Source: DASXRA01 sp036506155 (GTDB taxonomy: Bacteria; Actinomycetota; Actinomycetes; Mycobacteriales; Jatrophihabitantaceae). From it: a stretch of DNA of 54,022 bases. Position numbers and translations under genes: made by a program. The notes below the pieces were generated by a model that ran no database searches, was not told the DNA's origin, and saw nothing but the letters and a program-made list of their open reading frames with translations. Shown here in pieces: positions 48,293 through 54,022 of the stretch; positions within the stretch are counted from its first letter, which is position 1, and each line of letters begins with the position of its first letter. Location of the stretch: assembly GCA_036506155.1 (NCBI GenBank), contig DASXSF010000076.1, forward strand, positions 1-54,022, given 5' to 3'.

Positions 48293-49516
48293 TCAGGCAC
48301 CTCCTTCGACGGCGCTTGCCGCTTGGCGTGCTAGGTATCGCTTCAGATCACGCTGCGACGCCGCGGCCCGGCGACGGCGCTGACGGCGGGTGAGCTGTCC
48401 GGGGCCGCGCCCGCCGATGACGCGAGCGATCGCGAACAGCAGCAGGACGAGGATGAGAAGCGTCGCCGCGGCACCGAAGCCGCGGGCGATCGGATTGGGC
48501 TCGGACGCCTGCACCGACGTGTACGCGAACAGCGGCAGCGACATCATCGGACTGTGGAACGGATCGGTGTTCACTGCCGCGGTGAAGCCGGCGGTCAGAA
48601 GCACCGGGGCGGTCTCGCCGACCGCGCGCGCCGCGCCGAGGATGACCGCCGTCGCGAGTCCCGATCGGGCCGTGGGTAGCACGACGCTACGGACCGTGCG
48701 CCATTGCCCGCTGCCCAGTGCGTACGACGCCTCGGTGAGGCTGCCCGGTACGAGGCGCAACACGACGTCGGTGGCGCGCATGATGATCGGCAGCGCAGTG
48801 ATGGCAAGCGCGGTTCCCGCCGCGAACCCGGAAAAGCCCATTCCGAGCATCAGGATCAACGTCGCGTAGATGAACAGGCCCGCCACGACGTCGGGCAACG
48901 CCGTCATCGCGTCGACCACCGTGCGCACGAAGCGGGAGAACGGGCCCGGGACTTCGTGCAGGAATATTCCGCCCAGGATGCCCAGCGGCATGGCGATGGC
49001 CAGTGCTATCCCGACCATGATCAGGGTGCCGAGGATCGCGTGGAAGATGCCGCCCTTGGTGAGCGGGTCGAGAGGTCCGGTGCTGCTCATGTCCTGCGTG
49101 TAGAAGTTCACATGGACGAGCGCCTTCCAGCCCTTGTAGATCGTGTAGATGATCACCCACAGGAGCGCGGCGAGCACGACTGCACCGAGGGAGTGCACGA
49201 CGACCGCGGCCACCCGGTCGCGCACCGTCGGGCGGTTCTCGTCGAGCGAGACGAGCACGCCGTAGATCAGCACGAACAGGCACCAGCTCGTGATGATGTA
49301 GCCGAGGATGCCGGTGAACGGGGCGAACTGTGTCCACAGCAGGGCGGTCATCGTGCACGCGGCCGCGAGTCCGCCCACGACGGCGAGATAGTCGCTGGTG
49401 CGAAGGACGCCGAGCCGCCGCCGCGACTGCTCGCCGCTCGGCGGCGTACGCACCGGTATGGTGGTGCGCGGCGGCGCCGTTGTCAGCCGGGTGTCGCGGG
49501 TATCGAGGGACGTCAT
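48293..49516 (-). CDS. pstA: Phosphate ABC transporter permease PstA
   Basis: 407 residues, about 100 longer than E. coli PstA because of an N-terminal extension with two extra membrane helices (YLAVVGGLAAACTMTALLW, GYIITSWCLFVLIYGVLVSL). The BPD_transp_1 core contains IAMPLGILGGIFLHEVPGP, ALPDVVAGLFIYATLIL and the EAA-type coupling loop EASYALGSGQWRTVRSVVLP, followed by AARAVGETAPVLLTAG. It forms the channel with PstC. pstS follows 2 bases later; a GAGG site inside the pstC end precedes its ATG. Confidence 0.92.
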   Translation of the reverse strand: MTSLDTRDTRLTTAPPRTTIPVRTPPSGEQSRRRLGVLRTSDYLAVVGGLAAACTMTALLWTQFAPFTGILGYIITSWCLFVLIYGVLVSLDENRPTVRDRVAAVVVHSLGAVVLAALLWVIIYTIYKGWKALVHVNFYTQDMSSTGPLDPLTKGGIFHAILGTLIMVGIALAIAMPLGILGGIFLHEVPGPFSRFVRTVVDAMTALPDVVAGLFIYATLILMLGMGFSGFAAGTALAITALPIIMRATDVVLRLVPGSLTEASYALGSGQWRTVRSVVLPTARSGLATAVILGAARAVGETAPVLLTAGFTAAVNTDPFHSPMMSLPLFAYTSVQASEPNPIARGFGAAATLLILVLLLFAIARVIGGRGPGQLTRRQRRRRAAASQRDLKRYLARQAASAVEGGA

Positions 49517-49519
49517 CGC

Positions 49520-50509
49520 TCAGACCTCGCTCACCGCGCCGGACCGCGAGCGAGCCACCACAGATGCGGCCGCGAAGTTGACCGCGAGCGTCAGGGCGAA
49601 CAGCGTGAGCCCGGCGGCCATCAGCGCGGAGATCGAGAACGGGTTCGATTCGCCGTAGCGCAACGCGATCAGGCTCGATACGGAGCTCGTGCCGTTCTGC
49701 AGGATGTGGGGCTGAATCTTGAAGACCGGCGAGATGATCATGACCACTGCGATCGTCTCGCCGAGCGCCCGGCCGAGGCCGAGCATCGCGCCGCCGATGA
49801 TCGCGCCCTTGCCGAACGGCAGCACGACCGAGCGGATCATGCCCCAGCGCGTCGCGCCGAGCGCGTACGCGCCCTCGCGCTCACCCGGCGGCGCCTGGCC
49901 GAACGCCTCGCGCATGATCGAGCAGGCGATCGGCGTCACCATGAGGGCCACCACGATGCCCGCCATGAACGTGCTGGACGTGTAGACGGTGGCCGTCGCC
50001 AGCGGGTCGTGCCGTTGGACGCCGTTGACCTTGAAGATAGGGATCCAGCCGAACCAGTCGCTGATCCACCGCGACAGGCCGATGAGCCTCCACTGCAGTA
50101 GCTTCCAGCCCCACAGGCCGAATACCACGCTGGGCACGGCGGCCATAAGGTCGATGAGGCTGATCAGCGTGCGCTGGACGGCCCGCGGCGCGTACTCGGA
50201 GATGTAGAGCGCCCCGCCCAATGCCAGGGGCAATGCCACCGCAACAGCCGTTAGCGCGATCAGCACCGTGCCCACGATGATCGCGGCGATGCCGAACGTG
50301 CCGGCGCCGGGGTTCCAGTCCTGGGTGGTGAGGAACGCGAACCCCGCTTTGTGCAGTGCCTGCCAAGCGCGGTAGGCCAGGAATCCACCCACCATCGCCA
50401 TGATCACGAGCACCAGAGCGCCACCGCCCCGGGCGATACCGCGGAAGACGAGGTCGGATGGGCCCAGCCTGGCCTTCAGCGGCCGACGCACCGGCGCGAG
50501 CGCCGTCAT
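49520..50509 (-). CDS. pstC: Phosphate ABC transporter permease PstC
   Basis: 329 residues with six main membrane segments. PstC landmarks: ALPLALGGALYISEYAPRAV, LMAAVPSVVFGLWG, and the coupling loop EGAYALGATRWGMIRSVVLP followed by LGRALGETIAVVMIISP. It pairs with PstA to carry phosphate into the cytosol. Its ATG overlaps the stop of the upstream small-protein gene (ATGA), so the YegP-like pair and pstC belong to one operon. Confidence 0.93.
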   Translation of the reverse strand: MTALAPVRRPLKARLGPSDLVFRGIARGGGALVLVIMAMVGGFLAYRAWQALHKAGFAFLTTQDWNPGAGTFGIAAIIVGTVLIALTAVAVALPLALGGALYISEYAPRAVQRTLISLIDLMAAVPSVVFGLWGWKLLQWRLIGLSRWISDWFGWIPIFKVNGVQRHDPLATATVYTSSTFMAGIVVALMVTPIACSIMREAFGQAPPGEREGAYALGATRWGMIRSVVLPFGKGAIIGGAMLGLGRALGETIAVVMIISPVFKIQPHILQNGTSSVSSLIALRYGESNPFSISALMAAGLTLFALTLAVNFAAASVVARSRSGAVSEV

Positions 50510-51042
50510 CCAATCACCTCTCCCTCGTTCCTCTCGGCGACATCAGAACGGGACGAGGCGTCGTGCTCGAAGCCATGCGCTGAACGGGGGACGAACAGCG
50601 GCGTAGATCGCCAGACGACCGGGCGGACCGATCGCCGCCGGAAGCGCCGCGCCGCTGTCACCAACACCGACTCGGCGACGGGCGCGAGCCGCGCATCGAG
50701 CAGGAACTGATCGACGGCCTTTCTACAGCGCACCTGTCGATCGAATGGATGCGCCGCAACCACGAGGACAGCGCCGTCGGCGCGACGGAGCTCCCAGAGC
50801 CAGCGGTCACGCCCTTCCCGGCGTACCTGGGGAAGCAGGAGGTCGAGCGCTAATCGCAAGTCCCCGATCGCCTGCCGACACGCTTCAGTGTCCGGGAATG
50901 TTTCGAAGCTACGACCGAGCTCGCGATTGTTGCCACTGAGCACGCGCCATCGCAGCGGCGCTGAGGCACTTGCTGCGAAGATCTGGAAGTACGTGACGGC
51001 AACGCGCGTCCCCGTGGCTTGGCTCGTCGTCGCTCCCGTCAC
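50506..51042 (-). CDS. YegP/DUF1508-like small protein, paralogue B
   Basis: 178 residues from a GTG that overlaps the stop of paralogue A. It contains two related motifs: RWRVLSGNNRELGRSFETFP followed by CRQAI, and RWLWELRRADGAVLVVAAHP followed by CRKAV. This W-x-(V/L)...N...L..S...F.....C..A pattern resembles the DUF1508 (YegP) module, usually present as two tandem copies. The C-terminal 70 residues are Arg-rich and unlike anything I recognise. No function is established for the family. Its place between a likely operon start and pstC suggests a role in phosphate response or operon control, but that is inference. Confidence 0.65.
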   Translation of the reverse strand: MTGATTSQATGTRVAVTYFQIFAASASAPLRWRVLSGNNRELGRSFETFPDTEACRQAIGDLRLALDLLLPQVRREGRDRWLWELRRADGAVLVVAAHPFDRQVRCRKAVDQFLLDARLAPVAESVLVTAARRFRRRSVRPVVWRSTPLFVPRSAHGFEHDASSRSDVAERNEGEVIG

Positions 51043-51518
51043 GCGGGCTCCGCGGTCGCTGGCAGCGCGGCATCGATCACGACCGGCGCGACGTAGCCGC
51101 GCAGAGCGTTAGGGCCCAGGCGGCGCAACCCGTCCGGCTCCGGCGCCGCATGCGATGCCGCGACGATGAACTGCTCGAGGGAGCGGATGCATTCGGTGCG
51201 GCGCTTGTAGGCGTGGGCCGACACGGCCGCCGACTGCCCGCAGAGGGCGACCGTCCAGCGCCAGTGCCCATCGGCGACGTCGAACAGCACGGACGAGTCG
51301 GCGCGACCGACCTCCCGGTGCAGCTGAGTTGCCGCCGCGACGCACTCGGCCAGGGATGCGAAGGCCGTCGCGGAGCGGCCCAGCGGGCGGTTGTTGCCGG
51401 CGACGACGCGCCAACTCACTTGGGCATCGGCGGTAGCCGCGTCGTGCCACGGCGAGTGTGCTCGTTCGTCGGAGATGTAGATGAACCTCGCGGTCACATG
51501 ATGCAGCCGCTTGTCCAC
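51039..51518 (-). CDS. YegP/DUF1508-like small protein, paralogue A
   Basis: About 159 residues from a GTG with GGGGG 6 bases upstream; other GTG starts exist at 51539 and 51497. It shares both modules with paralogue B: SWRVVAGNNRPLGRSATAFA followed by CVAAA, and HWRWTVALCGQSAAVSAHAY followed by CIRSL. It is the first gene of the apparent pst operon. No signal peptide or membrane segment is seen, so it is probably cytosolic. Function unknown. Confidence 0.65.
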   Translation of the reverse strand: MDKRLHHVTARFIYISDERAHSPWHDAATADAQVSWRVVAGNNRPLGRSATAFASLAECVAAATQLHREVGRADSSVLFDVADGHWRWTVALCGQSAAVSAHAYKRRTECIRSLEQFIVAASHAAPEPDGLRRLGPNALRGYVAPVVIDAALPATAEPA

Positions 51519-51593
51519 GTCCGACCCCCGCCGCAGCACGCTATTGAACCGGGCAGACCAATCTCACGGGCAAAGACCCCCAACTGCGTTACG

Positions 51594-51611
51594 AGAAGGT
51601 GAACGCCGAAC
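51594..51611 (-). promoter_or_regulatory. Candidate PHO-box upstream of the pst operon
   Basis: On the minus strand GTTCGGC is followed at once by GTTCACCTTCT, a match to the GTTCACC core of actinobacterial PHO boxes, 76 bases upstream of the first gene. The 11-base periodicity is imperfect. The TTCACCTTC core is shared with the site upstream of the CYTH-CHAD gene. The rest of 51519-51720 shows no gene. Confidence 0.45.
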
Positions 51612-51720
51612 GGGCGACAGGCCGCCGGTACTGAGCAGAGCCGCAGGTTGGACAAAACGGACGCCTATTCACGGCGACGCGCGGCACCTCGACTGACCGC
51701 GACTACGCCGGTGAGCCACG

Positions 51721-52734
51721 ATGGTCGTCATGGGCAGCATCGATTGGGCGGATGATCACATCGTTCTGCTCGATCAGACGCGACTGCCGCGCGAGGAACG
51801 GCACCTGCGGATAACCACCGTGGACGAGTTGATCGACGCCATCAGGCGTCTGGCAGTGCGCGGTGCCCCTGCTCTGGGCGCCGCGGGCGCGCTTGGCGTC
51901 TTGCTCGCCGTACAAGAGGCGAGGCGGTCGGACTCGGACGACGCGTCCCTGCGAGATGCGATCGCGCGGCTGCGCGCCGCTCGGCCGACGGCGGTCAACC
52001 TGGCGCGGGGAGTGGATCGGGTGCTTGCGCGGCTCCCTGACGGTGATGCTGCTGTCCGGGACGAGGCACTGCGGGTGCTCGCCGAGGACGGCGCAGCGAA
52101 CCGGGCGATCTCCGAGTCCGGATCCCGGCTGCTACTCGGATTAGTCGACGCCGAGCGGGTTCGGGTCTACACGCATTGCAACACCGGAGCGCTGGCAACC
52201 GTTGAGTGGGGAACGGCGCTGGGCATCGTCCGCTCCCTGCTGGCGGTGGGCCGGCTCGGCATGGTGTACGTGGGCGAGACTCGGCCACTGCTGCAGGGCA
52301 GTCGCCTGACGGCCTGGGAGTTGGACCGACTCGGCGCGGACTACCGGATCGTCGTGGATTCGGCAGGCCCCGGAGTGATTGCGCGCGGCATGGTCGATGT
52401 GGTGGTGGTCGGGGCGGACCGGGTTACTGCCAACGGCGACGTCGTCAACAAGGTGGGCACCTTCCCACTCGCGCTGGCCGCGGCCCGGGCGGGCGTTCCG
52501 TTCATCGTGGCGGCTCCGGAGTCCACAGTGGACGCTGACACCCCGAGCGGCGCCGACGTGACGATCGAGCTGAGGTCGCCGGACGAAGTCCTCACCCTTG
52601 GTGGGATGCGGTCCGCTCCGGACGGGGCGCACGGGTTTAATCCGGCCTTCGACATCACCCCTGCAGATCTTGTGACTGCACTCGTGACCGAGCACAGAGT
52701 GGTCCGGCCGGCAGCCGGGGAGGCTCCGGCATGA
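51721..52734 (+). CDS. mtnA: S-methyl-5-thioribose-1-phosphate isomerase
   Basis: 337 residues. MtnA converts 5-methylthioribose-1-phosphate (or 5-deoxyribose-1-phosphate) to the ribulose-1-phosphate form. Family motifs: RGAPALGAAGALGV, YTHCNTG with catalytic Cys153, and VVVGADRVTANGDVVNKVGT with catalytic Asp233. The ATG at 51721 follows GGTGAG by 5 bases; an ATG at 51730 is the alternative. The aldolase gene overlaps its stop (ATGA). mtnB/C/D of the universal methionine salvage pathway are absent here, and mtnP/mtnK are not in the window. Confidence 0.9.
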   Translation: MVVMGSIDWADDHIVLLDQTRLPREERHLRITTVDELIDAIRRLAVRGAPALGAAGALGVLLAVQEARRSDSDDASLRDAIARLRAARPTAVNLARGVDRVLARLPDGDAAVRDEALRVLAEDGAANRAISESGSRLLLGLVDAERVRVYTHCNTGALATVEWGTALGIVRSLLAVGRLGMVYVGETRPLLQGSRLTAWELDRLGADYRIVVDSAGPGVIARGMVDVVVVGADRVTANGDVVNKVGTFPLALAAARAGVPFIVAAPESTVDADTPSGADVTIELRSPDEVLTLGGMRSAPDGAHGFNPAFDITPADLVTALVTEHRVVRPAAGEAPA

Positions 52735-53393
52735 CGGAGCAGACCCGCGAGAACGTCATCCGCCTTGCTCATGCCGTGGCTCGGGCCGGGCTGGTGATCG
52801 GGGCGGGCGGCAACATCGCGGCGCGAGCGGGCTCCGATCAGCTGTGGGTGACCCCGACCGGTTGGACACTTTCGGATCTCAGCACCGACGACCTCGTGCT
52901 CGTTTCGAGCGACGGGCGCCACCTCGAGGGAACCAACGCCGCGACCAGCGAGCTACTCCTTCACCTGGCGGCACTGCGTGTCCGGCCGGATGTCACCTGC
53001 AGCCTGCATCTCCATCCGCCCATGGCAACACTGCTGCACGCGCTGGACGTGGAGATCCGCATGATCACCACCGACCACGCTTTCTACGTGCGCTCGATCG
53101 CGACGGTGCCGTACCTGCATCCGGGGTCAGCGCAACTCGCTGATGCCGCCGCCACCGAACTCGCCTCCAGCGTGGATATCGTGCTGCTGCGCCATCACGG
53201 ATGCCTCGTCGTCGCCGAGACATTCGACCTCGCGCTGTCCCGAGCGATGAATCTCGAAGCGGCCGCAGAGGCCACGTACCGCGCCCGACTGCTGGGAGAC
53301 CGGAGCACCGCCTGCCCACCGGAGTTCCTCGAGCACATCCGAAGCGAAGAGGCGCACGGACGGATCTATGGCCTACCCAACGCGAAACGCTGA
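52731..53393 (+). CDS. Class II aldolase, probable 5-(methylthio)ribulose-1-phosphate aldolase
   Basis: 220 residues of the class II aldolase/adducin (fuculose-phosphate aldolase) family. Zinc ligands H93 and H95 in SLHLHPP and H155 or H156 in LRHHG; catalytic Glu74 in ATSELLLH; GGNIAARAG near the N-terminus binds the phosphate. Coupled to mtnA by an ATGA overlap, it fits the DHAP shunt, where the aldolase splits methylthioribulose- or deoxyribulose-1-phosphate into DHAP and an aldehyde. The alternative is MtnB dehydratase, a homologue, but no later-step genes are present. Confidence 0.82.
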   Translation: MTEQTRENVIRLAHAVARAGLVIGAGGNIAARAGSDQLWVTPTGWTLSDLSTDDLVLVSSDGRHLEGTNAATSELLLHLAALRVRPDVTCSLHLHPPMATLLHALDVEIRMITTDHAFYVRSIATVPYLHPGSAQLADAAATELASSVDIVLLRHHGCLVVAETFDLALSRAMNLEAAAEATYRARLLGDRSTACPPEFLEHIRSEEAHGRIYGLPNAKR

Positions 53394-53412
53394 GAGCTAC
53401 GAAGGAGGGCTG

Positions 53413-53859
53413 ATGATCGCGCGTATCTGGCGCGGCGCCGTCGCACAGGGCAACGGCGACGCATACGCGCAGTACATGCACGACACCGGCGTCGCAGGCT
53501 ACGCCGGTATCGAGGGCAATCGGGGTATCTGGATGCTGCGCCGCGACGTCGACGGCAAGACCGAGTTCGTGATGCTCACCCTGTGGGATTCGATGGACGT
53601 GGTCAAGGCGTTCGCCGGCGATCGACCGGAGCAGGCGATCTACTACCCGGAGGATGAGCACAACCTGATCGAAGGCGACGACGTCGTGTCCCACTTCGAA
53701 GTCGTCACCCACCTGGCAACGCGCCAAGCCATCGATCCGGAAACCCGGGCTGACGGTCGTCGGTGTCGGGCGCAGCGCAACGTCCAAATCAGGCTCTTCG
53801 GTTCTAAGCATGGTTCGGTCGTGGTCGGTAGGGGCGTGATGCGTCGGCGACGAGCATGA
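53413..53859 (+). CDS. ABM-like small monooxygenase protein, 3' end altered by IS insertion
   Basis: 148 residues from an ATG with AAGGAGGG 2 bases upstream. The first 105 residues form an antibiotic-biosynthesis-monooxygenase-like domain (MIARIWRGAVAQGNGDAYAQ, TEFVMLTLWDSMDVVKAFAG, HFEVVTHL). The remaining 43 residues are Arg-rich and unlike the family, and the last 22 codons lie inside the insertion sequence that begins at about 53792. The native C-terminus was probably replaced. It follows the aldolase gene by 19 bases and may belong to the same operon. Confidence 0.7.
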   Translation: MIARIWRGAVAQGNGDAYAQYMHDTGVAGYAGIEGNRGIWMLRRDVDGKTEFVMLTLWDSMDVVKAFAGDRPEQAIYYPEDEHNLIEGDDVVSHFEVVTHLATRQAIDPETRADGRRCRAQRNVQIRLFGSKHGSVVVGRGVMRRRRA

Positions 53860-54022
53860 TTCGCAGCCGATAGTTGGTGATGTTGCGGAAGCCATGGGCG
53901 AGTCTGCGAGTCTTTTCGATGAGCAGGTTGATCGCTTCGGTGCCGCCGTTGGAGACGCCGTTGGTGGCGAAGTAGGCCAGTACCTGCTGCCGCCAGGCTC
54001 GCAGGGTTCGGCCGAGTCGGGC
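53792..54022. mobile_element. ISL3-family insertion sequence, one end only
   Basis: The sequence GGCTCTTCGGTTC at 53792 matches the usual GGCTCTTC terminal inverted repeat of ISL3-family elements, and a transposase 3' end follows within 12 bases. The element runs off the right edge, so its other end and target duplication cannot be seen. Confidence 0.75.
53804..54022 (-). CDS. ISL3-family transposase, C-terminal fragment
   Basis: The last 72 codons and TAG stop are present; the gene continues past the right edge. The product carries NGVSNGGTEAINLLIEKTRR and LAHGFRNITNYRLRIMLVAD, the conserved end of the ISL3 DDE transposase, including the Glu of the DDE triad in the TEAIN motif. Whether the copy is intact is unknown. 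Confidence 0.85.
   Translation of the reverse strand, partial: ARLGRTLRAWRQQVLAYFATNGVSNGGTEAINLLIEKTRRLAHGFRNITNYRLRIMLVADASRPYRPRPNHA

Overview
The window is about 54 kb of very GC-rich DNA with strong G/C bias at third codon positions, frequent GTG starts, many 4-bp ATGA/GTGA gene overlaps and possible leaderless genes. Together with the gene content (HNH/DUF222-type nuclease, THUMP-like methyltransferase, SARP regulator, SigE-type ECF sigma factor, SoxR, FUSC exporter) this points to an actinomycete-class Actinomycetota chromosome. I cannot assign a genus. No rRNA, tRNA, CRISPR array or prophage is visible. The only mobile DNA recognised is an ISL3-type element cut by the right edge.

Left part (1-23.4 kb). 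After the 3' end of an HNH nuclease gene comes ordinary housekeeping and accessory content: a zinc-lid adenylate kinase; a three-gene minus-strand operon (methyltransferase, DUF2087, aminotransferase); a FUSC membrane protein; a large SARP/NB-ARC/TPR regulator upstream of an FAD oxidoreductase and a PLP decarboxylase; hisN; queA with an SDR gene divergent from soxR across a SoxR-type operator; an acyltransferase; a YbaK-like deacylase; a K+/H+ antiporter pair whose regulatory subunit is out of frame at a (GT)5 tract; then CoA-binding, flavin reductase, PEBP, MFS, VOC, Nudix and HemK-like genes.

Middle (23.4-37 kb). This part holds a secreted BNR-repeat protein, a two-gene ABC-2 exporter, an orphan peptide/nickel-type lipoprotein, a winged-helix regulator, an internally deleted alpha/beta-hydrolase, GNAT, an ECF sigma factor with a putative anti-sigma partner, a divergent LysR/EamA pair and a small monooxygenase.

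Right part (35.6-51.6 kb). This is the most unusual region: about 16 kb on the minus strand, read from right to left. Two small YegP/DUF1508-like paralogues are followed by pstC, pstA and a stalked pstS, then two more PstS-like secreted proteins, a WxL-like protein with an Ig-like domain, a DUF916-type membrane protein, a small LAxTG surface protein, a sortase-fold protein with no cysteine at all, and pstB. A CYTH-CHAD (polyphosphate-binding type) gene follows. The gene set resembles the Csc/WxL cell-surface clusters of Firmicutes inserted between pstS and pstB of a phosphate-uptake operon. Similar TTCACCTTC elements precede both the first gene of the operon and the CYTH-CHAD gene, which suggests shared phosphate-responsive control.

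Right edge (51.7-54 kb). mtnA is followed by a class II aldolase, consistent with salvage of methylthioribose or 5-deoxyribose phosphate by the DHAP shunt. A small monooxygenase-like gene comes next; its 3' end runs into the ISL3-type insertion sequence.
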